Assembly (NCBI RefSeq): GCF_000196175.1
Contig: NC_005363.1
Coordinates: 1,984,001 to 2,048,000, forward strand
DNA from: Bdellovibrio bacteriovorus HD100
GTDB taxonomy: Bacteria > Bdellovibrionota > Bdellovibrionia > Bdellovibrionales > Bdellovibrionaceae
Direction: 5' to 3'
DNA: 64,000 bases
Below, in pieces: positions 34,986 to 43,458 of this stretch. Positions within the stretch are counted from its first letter, which is position 1. Every line of letters starts with the position of its first letter. Position numbers and translations under genes: made by a program. A model generated the notes under the pieces. The model saw only the letters and a program-made list of their open reading frames with translations, was not told where the DNA came from and did no database searches.

Positions 34986-36194
34986 ATGAAAAACACAGTC
35001 AGCAAATCCAAGTTCCTGCTTATCGCGATGATTGCCACCCTGATCGGCGTGGGTGTTCACATCTATTTGACCCTGCACTACTATGACATCAAATTTGGCC
35101 TGTCCGCGGGCGACTCCATGTGCAATATCAACGAAGTGCTGAACTGTGATGCTGTGACTGCCAGCAAATTCTCTGCATTGCTGGGAGTACCAATCGCACT
35201 TTGGGGTGTTATGACCAATCTGGTGCTGGTGTACTTCCTGGGTGTCACCCGCTTCAACTTGGTGCAGGATCCGGATCGCACGTCCCGCTACGCTTTGTTG
35301 CTGTCCGGCGTGACAGTTCTGGCCTCCGTGGTGATGGGATTGATCTCGGTCACGGCGATGAGCAATCTTTGCATCTTCTGCATCAGCGCTTACGTGCTTT
35401 CCCTGGTTGGCTTCATCTTCACATGGATGGGCGCCGAAGACGTGACTGCTGAAAACATCAGCAATGACATCAAAGACATCTTCACCTCCGAAAGATGGGT
35501 TGCCGGATTCCTGCTGGCGATTCCCGCCTTCGCTTTCCTTGCAAATATTATGTATCTGGAAAGCCATGGCCTTTCTGACATGGAAAAAATGGCCAAAGAA
35601 AAAGTGGCTTATTGGCAAGTGGCTCCTCAGCAGAACTTTGACCTGACAAAGGGTCTGAGCATGCAAAAAGGAACTGACGAACCCGTGATGACCATCGTGG
35701 AGTTTGCTGACTTCCGCTGTGGCCACTGCAAACACGCAGCCGCTCCTTTGCACAGCTTCACCAAAAACCACCCGGATGTGCGTTTGATTTACAAACCATT
35801 CCCTCTGGATGGCACGTGCAATGAGGCGATGAAAGGTGGCGGCGGAGACGGCATCTCTTGCGGTCTGGCATTTGCGACATTGTGCTCTGAAAAAATCGCC
35901 CAAAAAGGCTGGGTGGCGCACGATTATATCTTCGACAACCAGGAAGAAATCACGCGCATGATGAACCTGGATAAGAATCTTGAATCCATCGCAAAAGCAA
36001 CCGGCATCCAACTGGAAGAACTGAAAACCTGTGTGAAGGGAACTGAGATTCCTGAAATCGTGCGCAACACCGCCAAAGAAGGCGAAGTGGCACAGATCCG
36101 CGGGACTCCGGCGATCTTTGTAAATGGCAAGCTGCTGGACGGCGGCCAACTGATCCCGGTCCTTGAAGCTGCTTATAAAACATTGAAAAAGTAA
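34986..36194 (+). CDS. VKOR-DsbA fusion, disulphide-forming membrane protein
   Basis: A 402-residue fusion of both halves of a disulphide-forming pathway. Residues 1-150 form a vitamin K epoxide reductase-type quinone reductase with four or five membrane segments, loop cysteines Cys46 and Cys54, and the CxxC Cys129-Ile-Phe-Cys132. Another membrane segment at about 172-190 leads to a periplasmic DsbA-like thioredoxin domain with CGHC at 245-248 (FADFRCGHCKHAA) and the cis-proline loop RGTPAIFVNG. VKOR would re-oxidise the thioredoxin domain using quinone. GAGGT lies before the ATG at 34986; an upstream in-frame start at 34950 is less likely. The fusion replaces DsbB plus DsbA in many bacteria. 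Confidence 0.93.
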   Translation: MKNTVSKSKFLLIAMIATLIGVGVHIYLTLHYYDIKFGLSAGDSMCNINEVLNCDAVTASKFSALLGVPIALWGVMTNLVLVYFLGVTRFNLVQDPDRTSRYALLLSGVTVLASVVMGLISVTAMSNLCIFCISAYVLSLVGFIFTWMGAEDVTAENISNDIKDIFTSERWVAGFLLAIPAFAFLANIMYLESHGLSDMEKMAKEKVAYWQVAPQQNFDLTKGLSMQKGTDEPVMTIVEFADFRCGHCKHAAAPLHSFTKNHPDVRLIYKPFPLDGTCNEAMKGGGGDGISCGLAFATLCSEKIAQKGWVAHDYIFDNQEEITRMMNLDKNLESIAKATGIQLEELKTCVKGTEIPEIVRNTAKEGEVAQIRGTPAIFVNGKLLDGGQLIPVLEAAYKTLKK

Positions 36195-36198
36195 GATG

Positions 36199-36230
36199 AA
36201 AAACGGCCTCCAAGAGGCCGTTTTCTTTTT
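36199..36230. terminator. Shared terminator after the VKOR-DsbA gene
   Basis: AAAACGGCCTC and GAGGCCGTTTT form an 11-bp stem with a 3-base loop, followed by CTTTTT on the plus strand and TTC-rich sequence on the minus strand. It touches the stop of the convergent gene at 36229. Confidence 0.88.
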
Positions 36231-36819
36231 AGAATCCGATCATCTCTGCCAGCACATTGGCGAGTTTTCCAAAGCCGTCATCAAACACCAGCACACTGGT
36301 TTTTGCCAGGCCATTGACGATATCCAGCCAGAACGCCAGAATGATCACAGCCAGCGAGGCGAACCACGCAGCCTTCACCACATAGATGGTGGAACGAACA
36401 TCCTGAATGCGCAAATCGCCCTGAACTTTCTCAACAATCTTCAGAACATACTGAAGTTCACGGAAGTGTTCTTTGAATTTCTCGCGAAGCTCCTGCTGTT
36501 TCGCACGCGTCAGGGAGTTGATCCCCGGAAAGCTTCTTTTGGCTTTAATTGCATAGATCAAATCGATGGAATGATTGATGTATCGAGTGACTTTATCCTG
36601 AAAGTTCGGATACTCGGAAGGCTTTTCCAGGAAGTCTTTCAGCTCTTCGATGGCGCGATCGTATCGCTCATCCAAAACCCAAGTCAGGATGTTGTAACGC
36701 AAAGACTCAGGCCGGCCCAAGTCCGACTTGTCGACATTCATATCGAAGAAGGCACCATCTTCCCTCTTCTTGCTTGGATCCGCGCCATTGGCAGCGTCTT
36801 TTAATGCAGGTACTGACAT
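36229..36819 (-). CDS. Helical protein with one membrane segment, unknown function
   Basis: A 196-residue protein. Residues 1-150 are soluble and mostly helical (RYNILTWVLDERYDRAIEEL, REKFKEHFRELQYVLKIVEK), and one membrane helix (WFASLAVIILAFWLDIV) lies near residues 153-172. A short tail (GKLANVLAEMIGF) ends the protein. No family recognised. It is divergent from the coiled-coil gene at 36961, and the 140 bases between hold a cluster of ACCTAGG-like motifs that could control both. Confidence 0.75.
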   Translation of the reverse strand: MSVPALKDAANGADPSKKREDGAFFDMNVDKSDLGRPESLRYNILTWVLDERYDRAIEELKDFLEKPSEYPNFQDKVTRYINHSIDLIYAIKAKRSFPGINSLTRAKQQELREKFKEHFRELQYVLKIVEKVQGDLRIQDVRSTIYVVKAAWFASLAVIILAFWLDIVNGLAKTSVLVFDDGFGKLANVLAEMIGF

Positions 36820-36867
36820 GAGTATCTTTTCGGCTGTTTGGTGGCGATATTAAGGTCTTTTGTTACT

Positions 36868-36943
36868 ACCTAGGTCCAGTCTTAGTACCTTGGTTTGACT
36901 AATTATGTCTCATCCTGAGAACATGGACCTAGGGCGACCTAGA
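36868..36943. promoter_or_regulatory. Phased ACCTAGG-like motifs in a divergent promoter
   Basis: Four copies of ACCTWGG or ACCTAGA occur on the plus strand at 36868, 36887, 36927 and 36937. The first extends to ACCTAGGTCC and the third to GGACCTAGG, which are mutual reverse complements apart from the ends. The spacings of 19, 40 and 10 bases are close to whole helical turns. The layout suggests a cooperative operator for the genes at 36229 and 36961, but no regulator is known. Confidence 0.45.
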
Positions 36944-36960
36944 CTTCATGGAGGAGGGCT

Positions 36961-38094
36961 ATGGAAACCGAATCTTTCCAGACCGCGAAACTTGGACATT
37001 TAGACTTTGATTCACCCCGGGAAAACCAGCCGGTGGGCAAGATCCCATTGCCTGACGAACTGCCCCGCCAGAATGATTTCAGCCATCTCCCAAAAGAGAT
37101 CCTGAAGTCCTCCACTGTTGAAAATCTGATTTCACAAAATGAAGACCTGATGGCCCGCCTGAAGGTGACTTTGCGCCGCTTGTCCCTTTTGGAAACTGAA
37201 AATCAGAAGTTCAGCGAAGAAGCCAACAAGGCCCGCCTGTCCCAATCCTCTGTGACTGATCAAATTCTGGTCTGGAAGGAAAAGGACAATCTGTGGAGAC
37301 AAAAAGTCGACCAACTGGAAAGAGAAAAAGAAATCCAGTCTGAAAAACTGCGCGCACTGACCGAAAAAACACAACACATGGCCACCGAACTGGCGCGCCA
37401 TGAAAAATATCATGAGCGCATCAAGACCCAGGTGAAGCCTTATATCTCGGAACTGAAAGAGTACTCCCGCACCCAGGATTTGCGCCTGCAGGAGCTGGAA
37501 AATGCCTCCAGCCACAAAGAAGCCCAGCTGCGCGATCTGCGTCATCAAATCATCGAGGTGACCAAGAATTCCCGCTATCAAGTGGAAGCTTCCGAGAAAA
37601 AAGCTCAAGAGATGGTTCACTTCTATGAAGAACAGATTGAACGTCTGACCAAGGAAGTCGCACAGCTGCATCAGATTCAGGAAGAACTTGAAGTAAAATC
37701 CATCAAACTGCACAGCGCTTTGGAGCGCCAGGACACTTTGGAAAACGAAGTTGTCACCCTTCGTCGCAGCAAAGAAGAGCTCAAAGACCGCTATGAGCAG
37801 GAAATCTCCCGCCAGCAGGAACGCATCAGCGAGCTGACCCGCCAGAATCAAAAACTGGGTGTCGAGCATGCTGATTTACAAATCCGCGTGGTGGAAGATC
37901 AGGAGAAAATCCAAAGACTTGAAAAAGACCACTATCAGGCCCAGGAACAACTGGAAAGCCTGAGATATATGTGGACTGCCAAGAATGAGGAAAACGAAAA
38001 ACTCAAGGTTGCAGCCGCTGCTTTGGAGCGTTTGAACCTTGAGCTAAGTCAGAAACTCAACGAATTGCGTAAACAGGACGGGCCCACAGCTTAA
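36961..38094 (+). CDS. Coiled-coil protein of unknown function
   Basis: A 377-residue soluble protein. The first 50 residues are Pro-rich and non-helical (FDSPRENQPVGKIPLPDELP), then residues 55-370 are one long coiled coil with heptads such as LRRLSLLETENQKFSEEANK and RYEQEISRQQERISELTRQN. There is no signal peptide or membrane segment, so it should be cytoplasmic: a scaffold, cytoskeletal or division protein is possible. GGAGGAGG lies just before the ATG. It ends with a 4-base overlap with the convergent STAS gene. Confidence 0.85.
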   Translation: METESFQTAKLGHLDFDSPRENQPVGKIPLPDELPRQNDFSHLPKEILKSSTVENLISQNEDLMARLKVTLRRLSLLETENQKFSEEANKARLSQSSVTDQILVWKEKDNLWRQKVDQLEREKEIQSEKLRALTEKTQHMATELARHEKYHERIKTQVKPYISELKEYSRTQDLRLQELENASSHKEAQLRDLRHQIIEVTKNSRYQVEASEKKAQEMVHFYEEQIERLTKEVAQLHQIQEELEVKSIKLHSALERQDTLENEVVTLRRSKEELKDRYEQEISRQQERISELTRQNQKLGVEHADLQIRVVEDQEKIQRLEKDHYQAQEQLESLRYMWTAKNEENEKLKVAAAALERLNLELSQKLNELRKQDGPTA

Positions 38095-38417
38095 AAGCTT
38101 TGCAGGGCCCCTTCGATACTCTCGTGCACTTCCAGACTGGCACACTCAGAGAACGAGAAAAGACGCTGGAAGTCCGGAGTCAAACCCGCGATCTTCACAC
38201 TCATGCGGCTCCCCGCATTCAATTCATTCAAGACACCAAAGAAAGACTGAATCCCGGAAGACCCCACAAAATGCAGGTTTTTCATGCAGAATACGACTTT
38301 GCGGTCGGAGAAATTCTGCAGGCAGGCTTTTTTAAAGGACTGAGTTTTTTCGATTTCAATGCGACCGCTCAAAGACACAACAGTGATGTCACCGTCGAGC
38401 ACGAGTTTGACTTCCAT
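38091..38417 (-). CDS. STAS-domain anti-sigma-factor-antagonist-like protein
   Basis: A 108-residue single STAS domain (SpoIIAA/RsbV type). It has the strand start MEVKLVLDGDITVVSLSGRI and the switch loop MKNLHFVGSSGIQSFFGVL with a Ser-Ser-Gly where relatives are phosphorylated by an anti-sigma kinase. Partner kinase genes are not nearby. It is convergent to the coiled-coil gene (4-base overlap) and divergent from lptD across a 121-bp region that contains an inverted repeat. Confidence 0.9.
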   Translation of the reverse strand: MEVKLVLDGDITVVSLSGRIEIEKTQSFKKACLQNFSDRKVVFCMKNLHFVGSSGIQSFFGVLNELNAGSRMSVKIAGLTPDFQRLFSFSECASLEVHESIEGALQSF

Positions 38418-38435
38418 GTTAAAACCTCTTCAACC

Positions 38436-38458
38436 TAAGTTAAGTGTTCTAACTTAAC
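38436..38458. promoter_or_regulatory. Inverted repeat in the STAS-lptD divergent region
   Basis: TAAGTTA (38436-38442) and TAACTTA (38450-38456) form a 7-7-7 inverted repeat; GTTAAG and CTTAAC give an overlapping second register. It lies 19 bases before the STAS start codon and could be an operator. Confidence 0.4.
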
Positions 38459-38538
38459 GGCCAAAATCTATGACATTTTGAGTCCAAAAAGAGACTAGTT
38501 TCACCTCGACAAAGGCCCTAAAGCATCCCTAGAATACT

Positions 38539-40950
38539 TTGGTGCTTCGAAGCTGGATCGTCTTGATTTCATTTTTGCTGGTGACAGTGATGTCATCTTC
38601 TTTTGCCCTGGGTGCAGAACCCATGGCGAAGATCCATGATATGTTGATCAACGCCGACAGCATGTACCGCGACACCGAAAAAGAAGTCGTGGAGCTGGAA
38701 GGCAACATCCAGATCGTCTACAAAGGCCAGCACATCAAAGCCGACAAAGCCATCACCTCGCTGCGCTCCCGCCAGGTGGAACTGTACGGCAATGTCGAAA
38801 TCATGGACGCCAAAAACACCATCGTGGGTGATCAGGTGTTCCTGGATTATGAAAACAACACTGGCATGATCTATAACGGTTCGGTGCAATCCGGTCCGAT
38901 CATGTTCTCGGGCGACGTTTTACAGAAAACCGGCGAATCCGAATTTGTTGTGAGTTCTGCTGATTACACTGCCTGCACCAACTGCCCGGCATCCTGGAGT
39001 TTCTCCGGCACCACCGTGCGCGCCGAACTGGGTGGCTATGCTTACATCAAAAATGCCGTTCTGCGCTTTGGCCATGTTCCGGTTTTCTGGATGCCTTATC
39101 TGATTGTCCCGCTGAAAAGTGACCGTCAGTCCGGCCTTCTGACTCCGACCTTCGAAGTTTCCGACAAAGGGGGCTTTGCGATCTCCCAACCTTACTTCTG
39201 GGCGATTTCCCGCAGCACCGATGCGACACTCGAAGTAAAAGACTATGCCAAGCGGGGCCTTAAAGGTCTGGTTGAATATCGCTACATGCTGAATGAAAGT
39301 TCGGGTGGCACGATGAACTTCGGCACCATCTTTGACCAGGCGTTTGCACAAGATGATCGTTTGAATTTATACCGCCCGGCCACAGAAAAAGGCGATCCTC
39401 TGGAACGCTGGTTCCTGCGCTATGACCACTATTATGACATGCCCGATGGCATCGTTCACCGCGCCCAATTGAACTTGGCCAGCGACCTGCAATATCCGAA
39501 GGACTTCCCGACTGAGACCATGAACCATGGTGACTCGGCGATGGAAAACCGCATGTCTTTCACCAAGAACACTCTGGATCAGCACTACAGTGTCGATTCA
39601 TCGTACTATGTGAACATGCTGCACGGAAACCCACAGGAGGGAAATGAAGACGCCGTTCACCGCATTCCTGAACTGCGCTTCTCGCAGACCCAGGAAAACA
39701 TTGGCGAGACCAATTTCATTTATTCCCTGAATTTAACCTATGTGAATTTCACCCGTGCCGGTCAAGCCTATGACGACATGACCGAACAAACCATCAATGG
39801 GAACAAGATCCGCTTCCCGACTAACACCTGCAACGACCCGCGCTGGGAGGATAATCCCAACTGCCGTCGTGTGTATGATGGATCTTACAATCCGGGTCTG
39901 GATCAAATCCGCACCGGCCAGCGTCTGGATTTCATGCCGGCCCTTTACTACCCGATTAAGTTTGGCGAAGGCCTGGATGTGATTCCGGCAGTCAGCTATC
40001 GCGAAACCCATTATGGATTCAACATCGACGAAGACCAGTACCTGGCTCGCCGCTATATCCGCACAGAAATCGGCGCACGCACAAACCTGAGCCGCATCTA
40101 TGGCGACACTGTCAACTCCAAGGCCACCCGCTATAAACACGAAATCATCCCGGAAGTGACCTACACGCGCCTGCCGTGGGTTTCTCAGGATGACAACCCT
40201 TTCTTTGGCACGGGCTCGATCTCGGATGCGCCCTATACGGCCCGCGACAGTATCACGGATCTGGATATCGCCAGCGACTATGGCGTACAGTTTGACTATT
40301 ACGACCGGGTCTATGACAGAAATCTGGTGACCCTGGCTCTGATCAACAAAATCACCGAAAAGCGCTGGATTGGCGAACGCCCCGAATACCGCCAGGTGGG
40401 CTATCTGAAGCTGGCACAATCCTATGACGGCACCCAGGAAAACAAAGTCGGGGTAAAAGAACCCTGGTCCGATCTAACCGCCACACTGGATGTGCGCCTG
40501 GATCGCTTCCAGACTTATTCCATCTTCAATTACTTCCCCTATCAGAACGTGACCAATGCGTCTTCGCGTGTGCGCTTGCTGAACGATATGGGGCAGTTCT
40601 TCCAGGTGCAGCTGACCCGTCAATATAAAATCTCTCCGGGGCAAGCTGTGAATACCAGTGATCGCCAGGAAGATTACACATTCTCGGCGGGCTTTACTTC
40701 CAGATTCATCAACTTAATGGGCAAGTTCGTATACGACGCCAACTGGGCTGAATCCACCACGCGCGACCAAGTAAAGTCCTGGGCCTACATTGCGCAATTC
40801 AAACCACCAGGTGATTGCATGATGATCACCTTCATTCACGATCAGGTGACCGGTGGTGACACGAATTTCAAATTGAATTTCGAATTCACATTCGATGGAA
40901 ATCCAAAACCGGCCCTGCCGCCGGAAGCTTTGGATTCATACGGATTCTAA
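38539..40950 (+). CDS. lptD: LPS-assembly outer-membrane protein LptD
   Basis: Outer-membrane beta barrel that places lipopolysaccharide in the outer leaflet, with partner LptE. The 803-residue protein starts with a signal peptide (about residues 1-25) and the OstA/LptA-like beta-jellyroll (INADSMYRDTEKEVVELEGN, ELYGNVEIMDAK), followed by the barrel (PVFWMPYLIVPLKSDRQSGL and GFAISQPYFWAISRSTDATL). Two cysteines in ADYTACTNCPAS may form a disulphide, although the pattern is not that of E. coli LptD. Start is uncertain: TTG 38539 or GTG 38542, neither with a clear ribosome site. LptE is not adjacent. Confidence 0.95.
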   Translation: MVLRSWIVLISFLLVTVMSSSFALGAEPMAKIHDMLINADSMYRDTEKEVVELEGNIQIVYKGQHIKADKAITSLRSRQVELYGNVEIMDAKNTIVGDQVFLDYENNTGMIYNGSVQSGPIMFSGDVLQKTGESEFVVSSADYTACTNCPASWSFSGTTVRAELGGYAYIKNAVLRFGHVPVFWMPYLIVPLKSDRQSGLLTPTFEVSDKGGFAISQPYFWAISRSTDATLEVKDYAKRGLKGLVEYRYMLNESSGGTMNFGTIFDQAFAQDDRLNLYRPATEKGDPLERWFLRYDHYYDMPDGIVHRAQLNLASDLQYPKDFPTETMNHGDSAMENRMSFTKNTLDQHYSVDSSYYVNMLHGNPQEGNEDAVHRIPELRFSQTQENIGETNFIYSLNLTYVNFTRAGQAYDDMTEQTINGNKIRFPTNTCNDPRWEDNPNCRRVYDGSYNPGLDQIRTGQRLDFMPALYYPIKFGEGLDVIPAVSYRETHYGFNIDEDQYLARRYIRTEIGARTNLSRIYGDTVNSKATRYKHEIIPEVTYTRLPWVSQDDNPFFGTGSISDAPYTARDSITDLDIASDYGVQFDYYDRVYDRNLVTLALINKITEKRWIGERPEYRQVGYLKLAQSYDGTQENKVGVKEPWSDLTATLDVRLDRFQTYSIFNYFPYQNVTNASSRVRLLNDMGQFFQVQLTRQYKISPGQAVNTSDRQEDYTFSAGFTSRFINLMGKFVYDANWAESTTRDQVKSWAYIAQFKPPGDCMMITFIHDQVTGGDTNFKLNFEFTFDGNPKPALPPEALDSYGF

Positions 40951-41285
40951 AAGTCCAGAACTGTGGCAAAAACTTGAGCACCCTCAAGCTGACCTTTTTC
41001 AAAAGTCGGCGCGATGGCAAAGTCCGGCTGCTGAGACAAATCCGGCTGTTTGTTCATAGAGTAAACCCCGTAAGCGACTCCCGCATACAGACCCAATGAA
41101 GCTCCGCGAGCCACGTTGTTCCAGCTCTGGCTAGGCTTGTCTTCAACCGCCAGACTGACGACACCGACTGCCGCCCCACCCAGCGTTCCCCACGCACAAC
41201 TGGTCAGGAAGCGCTTCAGGCTTTGCGCCTGGACGGATTGAGTTTGAAGCAGAACCAGAATCAAAAGTGGCAGGATTTTTCTCAT
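40947..41285 (-). CDS. Small exported protein of unknown function
   Basis: The ATG at 41285 gives 112 residues, with GGGGGA about 9 bases upstream; a start at 41321 would overlap the yraN end. MRKILPLLILVLLQTQSVQAQ is a signal peptide, and a Gly/Ala-rich amphipathic stretch follows (CAWGTLGGAAVGVVSLAVED, GASLGLYAGVAYGVYSM), of the kind seen in small outer-membrane-associated proteins. It follows yraN by 32 bases and its end overlaps lptD's convergent end by 4 bases. Confidence 0.75.
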   Translation of the reverse strand: MRKILPLLILVLLQTQSVQAQSLKRFLTSCAWGTLGGAAVGVVSLAVEDKPSQSWNNVARGASLGLYAGVAYGVYSMNKQPDLSQQPDFAIAPTFEKGQLEGAQVFATVLDF

Positions 41286-41317
41286 AAGACATTGTCCCCC
41301 GAAAGCGGGGTTTTCAG

Positions 41318-41785
41318 TCAATCACTGATATCTTCAAAGACCGTGATCTCACCGTCTTTTGTGACAAAGGCCCAGTGAATTTCAACCAGCACATCCCAGC
41401 GCGCCGCCAGAAAGAGCATCGCGCGCACCAAGCGGGCTTTTTGTTTTTTGGTGATTCGGAAAGGCTGAAAATCAGACAGGTTCGTGGTTTTAACCTCCAC
41501 CATCAGCAAAGTCTGCCGGGGAGTTTTAAAAAGCAGATCCACTTCAGCAAAAGGAGTCTTCACCCTCTGTCCAAGCAAATGACAGCATTTAAGCTGATAG
41601 TATTTGATCACCAGGGCTTCAGAATAAAGTCCCCGTTCATGCGCCCAGTACGTCGGACGCCCGGAGCTGTTAAACGTATTCTTTGACGCCCGCGAAGGAT
41701 CTGCGGTGAGCGATACACGGCCCGTGGTCGACGATGCTTTGTTTGTGAACCGGCGTGGAGTAGCCTTTGTGAATTTCGAATCCAT
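41318..41785 (-). CDS. yraN: YraN-family (UPF0102) nuclease-like protein with unusual N-terminal tail
   Basis: The family domain starts near residue 51 ([14 protein letters not shown]). It holds the conserved E-V-D and V-E-V-K core ([24 protein letters not shown]) of the restriction-endonuclease-like fold. The first 44 residues are extra ([20 protein letters not shown] and more), Lys/Thr/Ser-rich. Their coding sequence overlaps the end of rnhB by 116 bases in another frame. I find no ATG, GTG or TTG in frame between the rnhB stop and the domain, so a shorter start would have to be non-standard. YraN function in bacteria is not settled. Confidence 0.85.
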
Positions 41786-42287
41786 AGTGCGGATACTTCA
41801 CTCCCAGATCTTTCATCAGACGATCCCGGGTCACTTTCGCAACAATGGAGGCCGCCGAAATTGGCGCCACTCGCAAATCACCTTTCACAATGGTGCTTTG
41901 CTCAAAACCTTTTAGATTCGGAATCTTTTTGTTGCCGTCCACCAGGACGTGACCGCTCTTCACTCCCAACTTTTCCACCGCGCGTTTCATCGCCAGCAGT
42001 GAGGCATTGAGAATGTTGATTTCGTCGATCTCTTCCACAGAAGCAGAACCGATGCCAACAATGTGTTCTTTTAAAATCAGATCCGCCAGCTCTTCCCGGC
42101 GTTTTTCGGACAGAAGTTTTGAATCCGTGACCAGATCATTCAAAGCATCAGACTTGAAGATGACTGCTGCCGCATAAACAGGTCCCGCCAAGCAACCGCG
42201 CCCCACTTCATCCACACCAATAATCGGAGCCGGAGAAAAGTCGCGCCATTCAATTTTTGGGAACTCTATTTTTTCTTTTTTTGCCAT
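41670..42287 (-). CDS. rnhB: Ribonuclease HII
   Basis: Removes single ribonucleotides and RNA-DNA hybrids from DNA. The 205-residue protein has the motif [20 protein letters not shown] with the catalytic Asp-Glu pair, the next acidic residue in [11 protein letters not shown], and the C-terminal [16 protein letters not shown]. The ATG at 42287 has GAGG 7 bases upstream and is preferred over the longer frame from 42335. It follows rplS in a common bacterial order, but a terminator at 42390-42421 suggests partly separate expression. It overlaps yraN. Confidence 0.96.
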
Positions 42288-42389
42288 GCGGATGCCTCGA
42301 TGCTTAAGGCCTGCAATGATAGAGGGAAACAGCAAGACTGGTCACTCAAGATTTGAGTGCGTCAGACGCTGATACTGTTCAGAAAAAAC

Positions 42390-42421
42390 AAAAGACCCGG
42401 AATCGTAAAATCCCAGGTCTT
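42390..42421 (-). terminator. Terminator after rplS
   Basis: On the minus strand AAGACCTGGGAT pairs with ATTCCGGGTCTT (few mismatches), followed by TTTGTTTTTTC, 30-60 bases past the rplS stop. Confidence 0.8.
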
Positions 42422-42451
42422 GTGCATAAAGCTGTATTTAGTTTTAAAAAA

Positions 42452-42823
42452 CTACTCTGCTTTGGAGGAAACCAGCTCAGATTCAATCTTAGCTGCTTTA
42501 CCTTTAAGAGCGCGAAGGTAGTAAAGTTTAGAACGACGTACTTTACCTACGTTTACGATCTCAACTTTATCCAAAGCTGGAGATGCGAACGGGAAAGTTC
42601 TTTCCACGCCAACACCAGCGGACATTTTACGAACTGTGAAAGACTTCGCAGCACCAGATCCTTGGATCTTAGTTACGATACCTTTGTAAAGCTGAACACG
42701 CTCTTTCTCACCCTCTTTTACTTTAACGAATACGTTAACAGTATCACCAGAGTTGAAGGACTGAATGTTTTTGTTAGCAGCTTTAACACTAACGCGACGA
42801 ACGAGGTTTGTTTCTTTAGCCAT
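42452..42823 (-). CDS. rplS: 50S ribosomal protein L19
   Basis: A 123-residue ribosomal protein, slightly longer than E. coli L19. It has the family core FNSGDTVNVFVKVKEGEKER, VQLYKGIVTKIQGSGAAKSF, GVGVERTFPFASPALDKVEI and VNVGKVRRSKLYYLRALKGK. It belongs to the ffh-rpsP-rimM-trmD operon and sits at the 30S-50S interface of the ribosome in relatives. A terminator follows 30 bases downstream. Confidence 0.98.
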   Translation of the reverse strand: MAKETNLVRRVSVKAANKNIQSFNSGDTVNVFVKVKEGEKERVQLYKGIVTKIQGSGAAKSFTVRKMSAGVGVERTFPFASPALDKVEIVNVGKVRRSKLYYLRALKGKAAKIESELVSSKAE

Positions 42824-42873
42824 TGCTTAAAATCCTTATAGCAGTCAATTTTCACAAAAAGTAAAACAAGGGT

Positions 42874-43458
42874 CTACCATGGACCCATGACACGGTCAAG
42901 ACAGATACTTACGGCAGATCTTACTGAAAGATGCCGATAATCTTTGGGGGGAGCACCCCTAATGCTCTCCAGAACCCCTGACGAGGATCTGATGAGGTCT
43001 TCCGTCAAACCGAAGCCTGTTCCAAATAACATAAAAACTGGCTTTTTGGCCACATGCATTTCGTTGCGCAGCTCGGCAAACGAGTACTTATGCTTCGCCC
43101 ACTCCGTACGGGCCGTTGTCGCGATCGTCAGAGCTTCCGGGACATTCCAGTCCTCAAACGCTTTTTCGACGCTCTCAACCGCCTTTACGTTCCCCAGGGC
43201 GGTCTTTCTCATGGGGTTGAACTTCGACCCCTGGCCGGTGCGCCAGTGATCCAGAACACGATCCACGAACATCAGCTGCTCTTTCATGGGATGGATGATG
43301 TAATATTTTTCCACTCCGAAGACAGTCGCCGCCCGGGCGATGTCATGGATATCGAAATTGGTGATATTGGTGGCCACCGTTTTTTGTTTGCTGTCGCGGA
43401 CCGGATAGTGAACCAGTCCAATCGCCAAACGGGGCACGTAAGGTGTTTCTTCAGCCAT
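42874..43458 (-). CDS. SPOUT-type RNA methyltransferase (COG4752-like)
   Basis: A 194-residue predicted SAM-dependent RNA methyltransferase of the SPOUT class. It begins [20 protein letters not shown] and continues [20 protein letters not shown]. The C-terminal knot region is [14 protein letters not shown] followed by [17 protein letters not shown]. The position between trmD and rplS is shared with a Thermotoga homologue of this family. The target RNA is unknown. The ATG at 43458 overlaps the trmD stop by 8 bases, implying coupled translation. Confidence 0.85.

Noticed and set aside
34904-35038. Longer start of the ChaN-like gene (34987 or 35038)
   Set aside because: These starts overlap the divergent VKOR-DsbA coding region and have no ribosome site, while a TTG at 34903 has a good one. 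Not fully settled.
34968-36149. 393-residue minus-strand frame opposite the VKOR-DsbA gene
   Set aside because: It is His/Gln/Asp-biased with no recognisable domain; the plus-strand gene has two complete active-site motifs.
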